DNA of 64,000 nt from positions 2,852,001 through 2,916,000 of the forward strand of contig JAZAYU010000001.1 in the NCBI GenBank assembly GCA_038501625.1, written 5' to 3'. The notes below the pieces were generated by a model. That model worked only from the letters and a program-made list of their open reading frames with translations, was not told the origin of the DNA and made no database searches. Shown here piece after piece: positions 22,973 through 34,240 of this stretch. The stretch comes from Corbicula japonica (Eukaryota > Mollusca > Bivalvia > Venerida > Cyrenidae). Positions within the stretch are counted from its first letter, which is position 1. Every line of letters begins with the position of its first letter. Both the position numbers and the translations under genes were made by a program.

Positions 22973-24860
22973 ACAAATTGTCTCTAAATCTCACTGTGTA
23001 AAACCAGTGCAAGGGCTGACCCTTAATTGTTTTTAAAGAGCAATGAAAACTTGAAACTGTTTTAATGATTTTGTTGAATTTCTTGCATGCATAGTTGATT
23101 ATCATCTTTAGGTTTTCCAACCCATTTTAACAAAATATTCTAACAATCACCTCCATCATGAGGTCAATTAACAGAACTAAAATATTACTCAGAATACATT
23201 TTACTGTAAATTTTTTTAAATGTGAGCTAAATTTACTTAGTATTCTTGAAAGATGTAGACTCCAACCCACCATATTAAGCTGTCTGCTTTCTGATTATAG
23301 AAAGAGATGAACTAAGAATTGCTAGAGGCCATTACCAATTAGCTATATCCTAGCACGTTTAAGTCTCTAACGCTAATCACTCCACTAAATATGCAATTTT
23401 ACAATTTATTAGATACAGTTTTAGCAAGAAATATAGTAATTGAATGTTTTTTTTCAGCTAAAAAACACTGTCTTAAATACAAGTTTGTTCGAAGATGTTC
23501 TATCCGAATTACTAGTAAAGTTAAAGAGGCCTGAATAACCTGTATTTCTCCTTAATTGTTGATGTTTTTAGTTTGATTTCTGATGGCGTATAACAGTTTG
23601 TTTACAAATCTGAAACTAAAGGTCACCTAATGTAAAAGCCTTACATGCTGGAGTAAAAAGAATGATGCAAAGAAAAACTCCACAGTGTCGGCCATATTGC
23701 TACAAGGTATTCACGTGACCAAAATCTCGGCATGCTATTGGCTTAAGAGTTAGAACAATATGGATTTGAGAATGATTGCTTTTTTCGGACATACAACAAA
23801 CTGGTGCTTATAAAATCTCATTAAGTGTTATTTCCACAGTGAAACAACTCACACCATTCGATAGAGCTTTAGAAGAGAAAAATTTTGATACCAAACACTA
23901 ATATTTTTCACAAAATGGAGTTACAACACTATGGAATTAGGGTGGCGATTAATGTAAGACACAAATTAGAGCTCGATAAGAGGCAGTGCCTAAGTTCATA
24001 TTAATTTACCTTTTTACTTATGTTAAGACACCTTAGAAAAAATACTAGATCTAAAAATTCCATGAAATTCTATTGACATATTTTCACGAAAACTAAACAG
24101 CACAAAACATCATTTTAAAAGGTCAAATGAGTGATATGATACTGACAACAACATCTTGTGTCCTTTTGATTCACATAATTATGTAAACAATATGAGATAT
24201 TTGTAAAAGTGTGTTTGACATTGAATTTCCTGGTTTACTTCCTGGTCGCGAAATGGATGTTTTATTGATCTCCTCATAATTGATGCTTCTTGAAAATGGT
24301 TGTCCGCATCATTATACTCTTGTGGCCTTATAAAATTATGTTTTGTGTTGTTTAGTTTTTGTGAATTTTTGTAAACACCCATTTTTCTTTATTGTTCTAT
24401 TGTTCTAACTTTTCTTAACGTATGTCAAATGTAGACATATTTATATCGATTTGTGAAAAGTTTTGGAATCTAAATCTTGGTGTATAATCATATAACCGTT
24501 TTCAGTCTTATCGGAAAAAATTATCAAGTTATCCAGTATTAAGTTATTTATTTTACAGCAGCATGGTCTTACTAAAAAATATGTGGATTTTTTGATTTCA
24601 TTCGACGTCATTTCGGCAACGTTTTGGTGACAATTAAGGGTTTAATATATGTTTTGGGGACATGATAGCTTGAACACGAATATGAGGCGGCCATCTTGGA
24701 GGTCATTTTGAATTTCACACATTTCTAGACAAGATAAAATCAAACTGTTTTGTATTAAACTGTCCAAGACGGACCAAATGTATTGAAACCAATGTGCGAC
24801 TTTACAGGTATCTCTTAAGCAATACTATTATGACCTTTTTAATCTATTACAATGGCTGGA
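22973..24860. other. AT-rich intergenic stretch, nothing recognised
   Basis: A 67-codon minus-strand open stretch at 24179-24382 has no recognisable motif. No RNA gene seen. Confidence 0.5.
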
Positions 24861-24925
24861 GGTTATAAAACTGAGATTGGAAACCGGTCTCAAATCTCAA
24901 GCATCTGATTGGCTGAAATGGCGAT
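24861..24925 (+). mobile_element. Foldback MITE, half copy
   Basis: GGTTATAAAACTGAGATTGGAAACCGGTCTCAAATCTCAAGCATCTGATTGGCTGAAATGGCGA is the left arm of the 136-bp palindrome at 44283-44418. The second arm is absent. Confidence 0.75.
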
Positions 24926-25104
24926 TCGGGCAAAGATTTGTCTGGTTCTTATAGAACCACTCTACTATCCGTGCCCCATACATTGTGTCTTACAATCACC
25001 ACAGATCTTATTATTAGGTATTTCGAGAAACTTTTCAACCAATGGCAAAAGTCAATTGATGACCATAACAACACGCGAGGTTATTAAAAAACGTTTAGCA
25101 TTTT

Positions 25105-25200
25105 GGGGGTTGTACCGGTTAGCTCAATTGGTTGCGTCGTCGAAATTACTGGGCTTGGCGCTTCCGCCGTGACGCTGCGGTTCGCTCCCAGGTAAAGGCA
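25105..25200 (+). repeat. tRNA-derived SINE head
   Basis: GGGGGTTGTACCGGTTAGCTCAATTGG has an A-box-like TTAGCTCAATTGG. About 55 bp further, GCTGCGGTTCGCTCCCAGG has a B-box-like GGTTCGCTCC. A CAAATATCATTC tail motif follows, as in the copy at 26945-27060 (reverse strand). The anticodon arm region does not fold as a functional tRNA. Confidence 0.6.
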
Positions 25201-25324
25201 AATATCATTCAAAGTAATGTGCGAATTTGAAATCATGCAGAATGTCAATCATAGTGGGCGGCAGTATGAGATAGGCAATGTGGAAAGATCTTTTTGAATG
25301 GATACGGATGGTATGTACAGGGCC

Positions 25325-25462
25325 CAAGATCATAAAACTAAATTTTGAGATCAGTCTCAAATCTCAAGGATCTGATTGGCTGAAAAGGCGACTGGTCGCC
25401 ATTTCAGTCAATCAGATGCTTGAGATTTGAGACTGATCTCCAGATTTAGCATTATGATCTTG
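25325..25462. mobile_element. Foldback MITE, complete palindromic copy (138 bp)
   Basis: A near-perfect palindrome from CAAGATCATAA to TTATGATCTTG, centred on GGCGACTGGTCGCC. Each arm contains TTGAGA, CAGTCTCAAATCTCAAG and ATCTGATTGGCTGAAA. Paired ATTGG/CCAAT motifs face each other across the centre. Confidence 0.9.
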
Positions 25463-25929
25463 CGTACTGTCCGTCTCTTGCATGGTTTACAAGTAGCTTC
25501 CGCCGTATTTTTATGGCATTGAGGCAAAAAATCGAATGGTTTATGATTTTGTTTAATTTTTAAAACATACTTTTTTTAAAGAAGGAAAAGTTGTAAAAGG
25601 TAAAATATAAAACCATAGATTAACTCATTTTGTGAGAAAGAAAACATGTATCATCTATATATATGTATATATAGGTATTTGAGTACATATGAAGGATGAT
25701 AGTTATATGCTTTATTTGTTTCTAACTGTTTTATAACAAATGAATACAAAAATTAAAAAATATATTTCCAAACAAGTGATAAGGACTGAATTACCGTTTG
25801 AAAATACACGAAATGGTGTTCTGTTTTCTCCGACATGTACCAATGTTACGGAACTAATAGAGTGAAAACATATCTCTTGAATCATTTAAAAATTTCTTTT
25901 TAGATGACCAATGAGGTTAAACAGTTTTT
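25463..25929. other. AT-rich spacer, nothing recognised
   Basis: No gene or repeat identified. Confidence 0.4.
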
Positions 25930-26125
25930 AAATCAATATACTCAATGACCTTACTGAGAATAAAGCCTCTGAAGTCAAATCAGCAAAAACACGATGAAAG
26001 AAACAAAAGTAACAGATCAACCATTTTTCCTTCTTACTTTTTGGTTGCATTGGGAGGCTTGAGTTTTCTGCTGATTTTTCTGGGTGTGACAATTCTTGAT
26101 ACGCATATTTCACTTTTTTGTAAAC
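25930..26125 (-). repeat. R1 repeat, rearranged copy f
   Basis: Read on the minus strand it starts AAAGTGAAATATGCGTATCAAGAATTG (R1 5' end). After the CCTCCCA region it jumps to TTTCTTTCATCGTGTTTTTGCTGATTTGACTTCAGAG...CTCAGTAAGGTCATTGAG, which is the other terminal segment of R1 in the opposite relative orientation to that in copy k. The middle of R1 is missing. Confidence 0.65.
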
Positions 26126-26944
26126 TTACTAGCAGTATGATTTGATATCGAATTACGTTATTGTTTTAAAAATTTCTTTTATCGTTAGTCTATACAGAGT
26201 CAAAGCAACACGACTGTTTTATATTTCTAGAGTTTCAACGGTAATTGAAATCCTTATTTGACACTTTTCCTAATTCAGACAATATCCTAGACAGTCACCA
26301 TGCAGCCGATATCAACATTTCTTGTAAAACGACAATGACTCCTAAGGCAAGTTCTACAGTACTGTAGATAATTGAATTTCTAAGATCTCAGACTACTAGA
26401 TACATGTACTGTATAATTAATTATCTCGCAACAATTTAGGATTGAAAATTTCTCTGTAGTTAACATCAGTGTCTTCTCTTTGTGTCAAGCAGAGGTCTTA
26501 CTTCATTAGGTGTCAGTGATCTTTGTGAGAGATATCGTTCTAAGAAGTCCTAAATAACAAAGTCTCAGCTGTAACGACATCGTAAAGTATCTTAAAGAAG
26601 CACTAATTACTAACAGGGTTTATGAACTAATAATTTATACAATAATCAATGTTATGGAGTTTGAAAAAAAAACATCATCTCGTATTCCAGAGGGAGGGAC
26701 AACTCTGTTCATTGTAAACATTAATGTATTAACAACATAATTCTCACATGTAGATTCGTTAATGTACAAACAATTAAGAGTTGTTATGTGACACTGAGGC
26801 ATAATTAGATGAAGCGATTGACTTGTTTAGTTCTGCATAGACCTGTCACTTTAAGTGGGTTTTGAAATAAAGGTTATTCTAGTTTTTACTGTCAGCGTCA
26901 GTATTGGCAGCCAATATAATACTTTGTCTTCTTTCTATTAGAAA
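26126..26944. other. Spacer, nothing recognised
   Basis: AT-rich, no supported feature. Confidence 0.4.
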
Positions 26945-27085
26945 TGACATATGATATTGCCCTTTCTGGGGAGCGAACCCGTGCGCCGACAACGTCTAGC
27001 CGTGCACCCCCAATTACGCTTTCTATTGAGCTAACCGGGACAACCCCCCTCCCAAAAGACAGATCGGAGAACCCTGATAAAGTGA
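26945..27085 (-). repeat. tRNA-derived SINE, minus strand
   Basis: On the minus strand: GGGTTGTCCCGGTTAGCTCAATAGAAAGCG (A-box-like), then GTGCACGGCTAGACG and GCACGGGTTCGCTCCCCAG (B-box-like GGTTCGCTCC), then GGCAATATCATATG. Upstream CACTTTATCAGGGTTCTCCGATCTGTC has a counterpart near 57558 (GATCGGATAACTCTGATACATG), suggesting one SINE family. Confidence 0.65.
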
Positions 27086-27301
27086 GCATTCTCACATTAA
27101 TATAAAATCAAACTGTAAGTTTTGGAGACCACTTCCATGATTTATATGATTAACAAATCCTTGCTCGTGTACCTACCGTTATCATTGTTTCCAGTCTATC
27201 AATTTATTGAACCTTAAAAAGCCGGCTTTGAGTATCATGAAAAATGGAACTGCGTATTGGCAATGGAAAAAATATTTGCAATCTTATTCATTTGAAACTC
27301 T

Positions 27302-27558
27302 GCTGGTGCAAGTGTGAGGTTGGTGTAACCCTATAACCCGGTTTAAACCCCCCTGTGGGAAACTGTTTGTCAACTGACGGTTCAAATGCGGTAACCAATT
27401 GGGTTCTCATTTTGTTAACTATTTGTGGTTTCTGTTTTAAAAATCGATCATTTTACAAAACCGTACTATCTTTTCCTCTCTACTTTTGGCTGTGTGGGGA
27501 GGCAGTGCCTTCAGGATCTGCTCATTCCTGATATGCACATTTCATTTTCTGTTATTTT
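27302..27558 (-). repeat. R1 repeat, diverged copy g
   Basis: GCTGGTGCAAGTGTGAGGTTGGTG...CCGGTTTAAACCCCC.TGTGG...GGTAACCAATTGGGTTCTCATTTTGTTAACTATTTGTGG...CTGTGTGGGGAGGCAG...CCTGATATGCACATTTCA matches R1 in reverse. Confidence 0.8.
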
Positions 27559-29734
27559 AAAAGAGGAGTATTAAAAATGTTTTTAATAATCTTATTACAC
27601 CATAGTTTTTCTTTTCTTATCTCATAATGTTCAATTGTTTCCATGTAATTCTAAAATAATTGTTTAAATTAAATCCATATAGAATATAATCATTTGTGAA
27701 ATGCAGAAGCTTAACGCAATTTCTGGAAAAATGATAGATTTTCATTGCTTCGCATGATGTAATGGTATTTACCTTCACAACCAGCAGCCAATGCATTTAA
27801 CCTGATGCTTTTGTATTACGGTAAATGACTAATGTCATTTGCCATTGGTTTGTCTATATTCCGCTGCCATTATTTAACTGTGATTCAGGTCGTTGCAATC
27901 CCTTCCTCGTACTGATGATGACCTAAAAATCTTATTTGTAGCTTATAATGTCAAATAAAGACCTAGCAAGGTAACATAAGGTCATTTTCATGAATAATTA
28001 AAACATCGCAACCGTGTACGTTACTTTTGGTAGAAGTAGGGACGAGCTTTTACTTATATATTTGCTATGTTCAATGAATTTTATGGTTTGTAGTTCTGGG
28101 ATTTTACTTAAATTTGTACCTTTTAAAGAAGACCGTCTCCAAGGCAGAACACTATCAATGAGTCTTCAATTAGGAATAATTATTTTTTCAACTAAAATCA
28201 TTTATCTTCACGTTCATCTCATTCTTAGGTAAACTAGAATAAAAAACTTTATAACAAGACCTGTAAATTTGTAAATTGTTAGATTTTATATGTTTTTCGT
28301 CATGCCAGCCAATTACTTTCAGCTAGGCACACATTATAGTAAAGTAAGTCATCGATAAGTAAAATGTCACGTGATTTTCTGTTTAAAGAAACAACAAATG
28401 ATCTTAGGAGCGGATATATACGATATTAGTGTTATTGTCAGTGACTCTAAATCATAGCAGGAACATAACAATATCAAATCAGTATAACATAATGCTGGTT
28501 AGTTATATCGAAATTCAATTGTCTGTCTCGTGACTTCCAGTTTATTAATAACGTACTTTAGATATAAGTGCTATGTTTTGTTGTTATTTGGTTCCGGATG
28601 TCCGGCCCTGAACAAGTACCTTATGATTTGTGCGATAACCCCAATTTAAAACTAAACAGTAATTATGTTTAGCCACTAAATTTGGCTACCAAAAATGGCA
28701 AAAAGTAAAACTGTATAGTATTTGATCGTTTTTATCTGTTAGACTATCTCGCAGCGTTTTCTAAGTGCTAAACATTTTCTGTTTTTGACTCCCAAAATTT
28801 TTTGGTTTAATGATCTCACATTGCATTTATAATATGTTTAAGCTAAATGAGCTTGGTTAAAACGTTTACTCTCACCTCAAAAATCATAAGGCCAATTTTT
28901 ACCACGGATGGGAAAAAGTCTCAGAATGCAATCTAATACAAAGATTAACTTATGAAAGTTCGCATCAATTTAGAATTAATAAATTCTCTTAGAGTAAAAT
29001 TTGTCCTCATTTATTCTTCTTTAAATGCCAATGATCTCTGTCAGAGATGTTGTTCTTAGAATGTCATAAATAGCAGTGTCTCAGCGGTACTTAAAATAGC
29101 AGATCTAATTTTTTGTATTTGTATAACAACAATTTTAATGACATTTGTCACGTCATAGAAAAAAACTTTAATAACAGCATTTTAAACAATTTAAATACAC
29201 GAACACCATCCATACGAGAAAGAATTGCAATACCCTATCAAATTGTGTTTTTATGAATATAACAAAATAAGTGAACACGTTTTTGTTAAATTAGATATAA
29301 TTGAATTAATATTATGCAACAGATTATATTATTTGTCCCAAACAAATTGTTCAGGACTAATGAGTGAGCAGTTGCGATGATTGAATTTTCTAGGACTCAA
29401 ACGAACTATTTCGAATTTTGTGAAAGTGATATATAAACCATAATCAACATGATAGAAATTGAGTGCTTTACAAGCACTTCCCCGAATAATTTGAAAAAAA
29501 ATGTCTTCTTAAAAGGTTTACTTAATAATGAGACATCAAATTAATGGTCAAATAATAGTAATTTTTGAAAATTGAAATAAAAATATTCAAATAAACAACT
29601 GAAGATAAAACAGTCTCACATTTTGCGTATGATTCTCGTCTCAAGAGGTTTCAAATCAAACTGTTTTCTTTCTAGAATGTTCATGGTTGTAAAACCGGTT
29701 TCTTCAATAATGAGTTTCATCCGAGTTCCGCCGA
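27559..29734. other. AT-rich intergenic stretch, nothing recognised
   Basis: A 72-codon open stretch at 28014-28232 has no motif support. No RNA gene seen. Confidence 0.5.
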
Positions 29735-29945
29735 TCATGTTCTTGCTGATTTGACTCTAGGAGCTCTGGTCTCGGTAAGATCATTGAGTACCCGCCCATT
29801 TGGCAATGCTATAAGCGTCTTATGTTTTATATATGTGTGTGTGTGCTTTTGTGTGCAACTTTGTTGAGCTTGTGGGTGCGTCGGAGTTATTACATCAAGA
29901 CGAAGAGAGGAAAAGAAAGCATGGGTTAATGTGTTTATCAATTTC
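29735..29945. repeat. R1 repeat, rearranged copy h
   Basis: 29735-29895 is a minus-oriented R1 terminal segment (CATGTTCTTGCTGATTTGACTCTAGGAGCTCTGGTCTCGGTAAGATCATTGAGTACC...GTGTGCTTTTGTGTGCAAC.TTGTTGAGC). It is joined directly to a plus-oriented piece (GAAGAGAGGAAAAGAAAGCATGGGTTAATG...TCAATTTCAAAC) from the opposite end of the element. Confidence 0.65.
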
Positions 29946-30164
29946 AAACAGGGTTGGCACTACTCAACCACCTCTGGTTTAAACCTACTGTTTTAACCGG
30001 TTAAAACCGTCGCGGTCAATACTCCCCCAACGGGTTAATACTGGAAAAACTGGTCAATTGAACTTGTTTCAAGATTTTCATAAAAGAAAGAAAGACAACA
30101 AACCGTTCAACTTTTATTTCTAAATCACGTGTTCATTGTTCTATCGATTAAGCTTGATTTGTTT

Positions 30165-30345
30165 CTTTTATCCCTGTCATCGTGTTCTTGATGATTTTAC
30201 TCCAGGAGCTCTGGTCTCGGTAAGATCATTGATTACTCGCCCTTTGGCTTTGGAATGCTATAAGCTTCTTATGTTTTATATGTGTGTGTGTGTGCTTTTG
30301 TGTGCAACTTTGTTGAGCTTGTGGTTGCGTTATAGTTATTACATC
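30165..30345 (-). repeat. R1 repeat, terminal segment copy i
   Basis: Same minus-oriented terminal segment as copy h (TTTCTTTTATCCCTGTCATCGTGTTCTTGATGATTTTACTCCAGGAGCTCTGGTCTCGGTAAGATCATTGA...) within 500 bp of it, ending at ATTACATCAAGAC. It then runs into the ATAACTATGGTTATCGG repeats. Confidence 0.7.
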
Positions 30346-30545
30346 AAGACTATAGTTTTGTCAGTATCCATAGTTATTGGTCAGATACGGTTATTGACAA
30401 TAACTATGGTTATCGCCCGATATCAAGTCTTAGAGTTTTCACCAATAACTATGGTTATCGGGCGGTAACCCTGGTTATTGTCAATAATTATAGATATCGG
30501 CCGATATTTATAGTTTTTGGTCGATAACTATGGATATCGGATTAA
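30346..30545. repeat. Short palindromic tandem motif cluster (AATAACTATGGTTATCGG)
   Basis: At least seven variants of a (C)AATAACTATGGTTATCGGCCGATA type motif in both orientations, spaced 20-45 bp apart. ATAACYATRGTTAT and ATCGGCCGAT are themselves palindromic. Confidence 0.7.
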
Positions 30546-31989
30546 TTTTGCAAACCCTTGTCATATTGTGGATTCGGCTTACTCTGGAGATTATTAACCT
30601 TAATACTTAGCGACATCAGAATATTTAAATGTCGTCTTTAGAAAGGTTGATAATCTGGACTCGTTACATGTTATGTTCCCACTACTTAAACCAGTTTTTT
30701 GGGTGATGGGTCGGCGTTCTTGGTAGATACCCCTAAACCATCCTCAAAATTTGTTTATAGCGTATTTATTTCTTTTTTCTCAACTTAAATTGACTGACAT
30801 TTCTTATGAGTGGGGAGGGTCTCGGGAGTGAGTGGATTCAAACCCCAAAATAGTTTTTAATTATTTTTTATTATTACCACTCCAATCAACAAACAAAAAT
30901 ACAAATGTAGTTTAACATTTTACTTTTGTTATTCTAAGCCTGAAACGACAAAAATGGGTCCTGGTTGGTGATTGTACCCCACCTCTTACCCTCCCGAAAC
31001 AAGATATTTTTAAATGACAGGCTATTATTCTAGTTAACATCTTAACATTCTAATACCGTTGGGTGATTGTCACCATCAATGAACCGAGAATTCAATGTTT
31101 TTATAATACCCTTTTTTAATTTTAAAGTGTACCAGATAAATGAAACATTTTTGTATCACAGTTTGAAAAGATGTTTCGGACCTGTTATCCTTTACGATTC
31201 TTACCTTTATTCAGACATCAATTTACATTAAATCTTTCCAGAATTTTACATGGAAATTGTAAAACTTTTAGATAGATAAACTGACAGCTACTGAGTGCAA
31301 TATCTCATGTTGCCTTGTCCATCATTTGGAATTTTGTGTATTTGATGTGCTGATAATGACAGCAGTCAATAACGAAAGAAGTGAGCCTTCGTGCAATCAA
31401 CTTAACATGTACATTGACTTTTTTGAGTGTCAAGCCTTACCTTATGATGTTTATATGATTGGTTTTGATGTTAAATTTCCTTTAATACTCACTTAAATTA
31501 CATGCAATTCTATTAATTTCGTGTAACACTTTACAAGTAATTTAGATAATGAAATTGAGGAATCTGCAGTAATCGTTATTTATATAATTCAAAGGTTTTC
31601 TCAAATTTATTGCATTTTGATTAGATACAAGTTCAAGTAATTCCCTGATCAAGATAGAGAAGCATTTACTCTCAATCAAACAAGGAAACATTTGACGTGA
31701 GTGCATTCCATATCAGTTGACATACTCGAATTTCACTTATCACTTTATATAACCTCAGATTTCAAACAGCTGCATTGGTAATTTATTTTGCTACTGTTAA
31801 GTCTAATTTATACAGGCTTTTTACCCTCGCACAATAATAATGTAATCCGGTCGAAAGTACCAAAATATCAATACGAACGTATATTTGAGACAATTATTCA
31901 TATGCAGTTTTGTTCTAGTATCTCAAAAAGGAAAATTTAACTTAATATTGGATAATAATCTCCCAGAACAAATCATTTAAACAAATAAA
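30546..31989. other. Intergenic stretch, nothing recognised
   Basis: AT-rich. No supported coding, RNA or repeat feature. Confidence 0.45.
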
Positions 31990-32225
31990 TATATGCATAT
32001 CAGGAATGGCCACATCCAGCACACACAGCCAAAAAGTAGAGAGGAAAAGAGAGCATGGTATTACAATAATCAGTTTCAAAATGAACGCCACAAACAAATA
32101 ACAAAAGTGAGAACCAGAGGGGTTACCGCCTTGGAACGGTCAGTGGCAAAACAAATTAACACTGGGGGTTTAAACCAGATTCTAGGGTGCACCAAGCTCA
32201 CACTTGCCCCAACAGGTTCTCAAGA
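31990..32225 (+). repeat. R1 repeat, copy j
   Basis: ATATGCATATCAGGAATGGCCACATCC, AAGTAGAGAGGAAAAGAGAGCATGG, GTGAGAACCAGAGGGGTTACCGCC, GGGGGTTTAAACCAGATTCTAGGGTGCACC, CTTGCCCCAACAGGTTCTCA. The stem-loop is partly lost in this copy (second arm AACACTG). Confidence 0.85.
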
Positions 32226-32574
32226 AAAGTTTAAACTATTGATGACATTGATGTAACATTTCATTTTTCCCCCATTTGCTCTTCCGGCTTAAATATGTAT
32301 TTCAATTATATTCATGAAACTATACAGAGTAATATGTAGATTTATACACTCAAGGGATGAAACTCAGATAAACTTTAAAGATGATTCTAGTTTTCCTGTT
32401 TCAGGCTTTTCCTAGGAGACATCGTTACGCAATCCCTTTATGCGACATTCAAGACAGTACTACGTGCATTGAAAACTAGAGCGTTCCTAGGAAGATTGTT
32501 ATTGTTTGGCCAACGTGTTCTCAAGATATTGCAGATAATGGCACACTGCTTTTTCTATCATTTGAGTATATGTA
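32226..32574. other. Spacer between two R1 copies
   Basis: No gene or repeat identified. Confidence 0.4.
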
Positions 32575-33060
32575 AAAAGGTAAAATATGCATATCAGGAA
32601 TCGCCACATTCAGAAAAAGCAGCCTCCCCACACGGTCAAGAAGAAGAGAGGGAGAGAGCATGGTTAATAAAATGATCAGTTTCAAAAGAGACACCACAAA
32701 CAATTAACAAAAATGAGAACCCGAGGGGTTACCGCCTTGGAACGGTCAGTGGCAAATCAAATTGCCACTGGGGGTTTAAACCTGATTCTAGGGTGCACCA
32801 ACCTCACACTTGCCCCAACAGGTTCTCATACCACAAAACAAATACAAGTTGTCTTGGTGAAACAACTCCAACCCACTTATCGGCTCAACAATGTTGCATG
32901 CAAAAGCACACAAACATTTAAAACATAAGAATCTAATAGCATTGCAAAGCCAAATGGCGGGTACTCAATGATCTTACCGAAACCAGAGCTCCTGGAGTAA
33001 AATCAGCAAGAACACGATGACAGGGATAAAAGAAACAAATCGAGCTTCTAGGTTCTTTTA
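32575..33060 (+). repeat. R1 interspersed repeat, most complete copy k (about 485 bp)
   Basis: This is the reference copy. In order it has an AAAAAGGTAAAATATGCATATCAGG end, CTCCCCACACGGTCAAG, a purine-rich block, and ATGAGAACC (32713-32721). A perfect stem-loop follows (arms CAGTGGCAA 32747-32755 and TTGCCACTG 32762-32770, loop ATCAAA), then GGTTTAAACC, CTAGGGTGCACC and GGTTCTCAT (32821-32829, exact reverse complement of 32713-32721). AACAACTCCAACCCACTTAT and TACTCAATGATCTTACCGAAACCAGAGCTCCTGGAGTAAAATCAGC close it. A 71-codon frame starts at the ATG of ATGAGAACC (32713-32928). It is conserved in copies b and n and partly in j and m, but has no recognisable domain. Confidence 0.9.
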
Positions 33061-33500
33061 AGAAAAGATTTCCCCATAAACCTTCATAAAGTCTTAAAGA
33101 GCTGTCACCGTCGTGCAACCAAAGAGGTATGCATAATGATCAACTGTAGAAGGGTTTATCACCAGGCATGCAGAGCGCTGTAAAATATCATGTTGGTAAC
33201 CTTTCTTTTTAAATTTACAGATGGTTTTTACGAATAACCGGGAGAAATTAACATTTCCCTTTATCTTCTTAAGTTTATAAATTTAATCTCCATAAAAACT
33301 GGCTGTGAAATACCTTTTTGCAATAGTAATTTTAAACTGCATCTGTATTTATGAATTAGATCTGGGTATCGACGATAAAACTTGCAAAACGTTTTCCTTC
33401 ATTTGTGATACCGATAACCTTGTTTTAAAAGTTTTCCTGTAATGCAAAGATTACGTAAATTGAAATCATTAACATCGTTGCAAGCTCTTGAAAAGCGAAC
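33050..33500 (-). pseudogene. Degenerate retroelement-type coding relic (family X copy 1)
   Basis: On the minus strand, a decayed frame reads YGD.IYKLKKIKG, then VNFSRLFVKTIC, GYQHDILQRSACLVINPSTV and DHYAYLFGCT. This resembles a segment that I associate with molluscan endonuclease/reverse-transcriptase-annotated retroelement proteins. A second decayed copy is at 39770-40120. The right-hand part has stops and frameshifts. It directly adjoins R1 copy k. Identification is by recall, so the family name is uncertain. Confidence 0.45.
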
Positions 33501-33974
33501 AAGCTGTTAAATATAAACCCCGTAAGATGTTGCACGGGGAACATCGCCGTCTTAAAACGGAAAATTTACTATATTAAAATTAAAATTATCTCTTTTATCA
33601 TATATTTTAGTAATGACTTAACTATTTTCAATTGACAGATTTAGATCGAGAAAGTTCCCGTTTTTTAAGTGTTCGCTTTATTAAGTTGTAGTTCTTAAGG
33701 GTAAATCTTATTAACCAGTTATGGAAAATGGGTTTTATCTATATTTAATGAATCATCAAGGTACCTCGAGGTGTTTACTCGGTCGCTTATATTTCACAAA
33801 CGGACCGGTGACTGGGTAGCCTTCTACATTAAAATGAAATTATATATGGTGAAAACATACTATTTAACTAGAAACCGCCGCTAGACAGTCAGTTCATACG
33901 TGTGTTTGCATTTCTCATTAAATATTTCCAGTTACATTGGCAAGTGGATATTGGTTTGGAGCTAAATTACCAAG
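33501..33974. other. Spacer, nothing recognised
   Basis: AT-rich, no supported feature. Confidence 0.4.
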
Positions 33975-34240
33975 ACAACTTGTAGTACTTTGTTCAAATG
34001 AGAACCCGTGTGTGATTGGTTCACCCTTTAACCTGGTTATGGCCACTTGTGGCAAAAAGTTTTGCCAAATACCCTTCAAAGACGGTACCATCTGAAGTTC
34101 TCAAATTTGTCATTGCTTGTAGTGTCTATTTTGGTACTGTACATTTTATCAACCCATGCTCACTTTATATTCCTCTCTATTTTTTGGCTACCTGGGGAAG
34201 TGGTGTTTGCTGTTGTCATTCCTGATATGCATAGTTAACG
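33975..34240 (-). repeat. R1 repeat, degenerate copy l
   Basis: CAAGACAACTTGTAGTACTTTGTTCAAATGAGAACC, TTTAACCTGGTTATGGCCAC..GTGGCAAAAAGTTTTGCCAAAT, TCTCAAATTTGTCATTGCTTGTAGTGTC, CTGATATGCATAGTTAAC follow R1 order in reverse with many substitutions. Confidence 0.6.

Noticed and set aside
25105..25200. Possible functional tRNA gene
   Set aside because: A- and B-box-like motifs are present, but the acceptor and anticodon arms do not pair. Better read as a SINE head.
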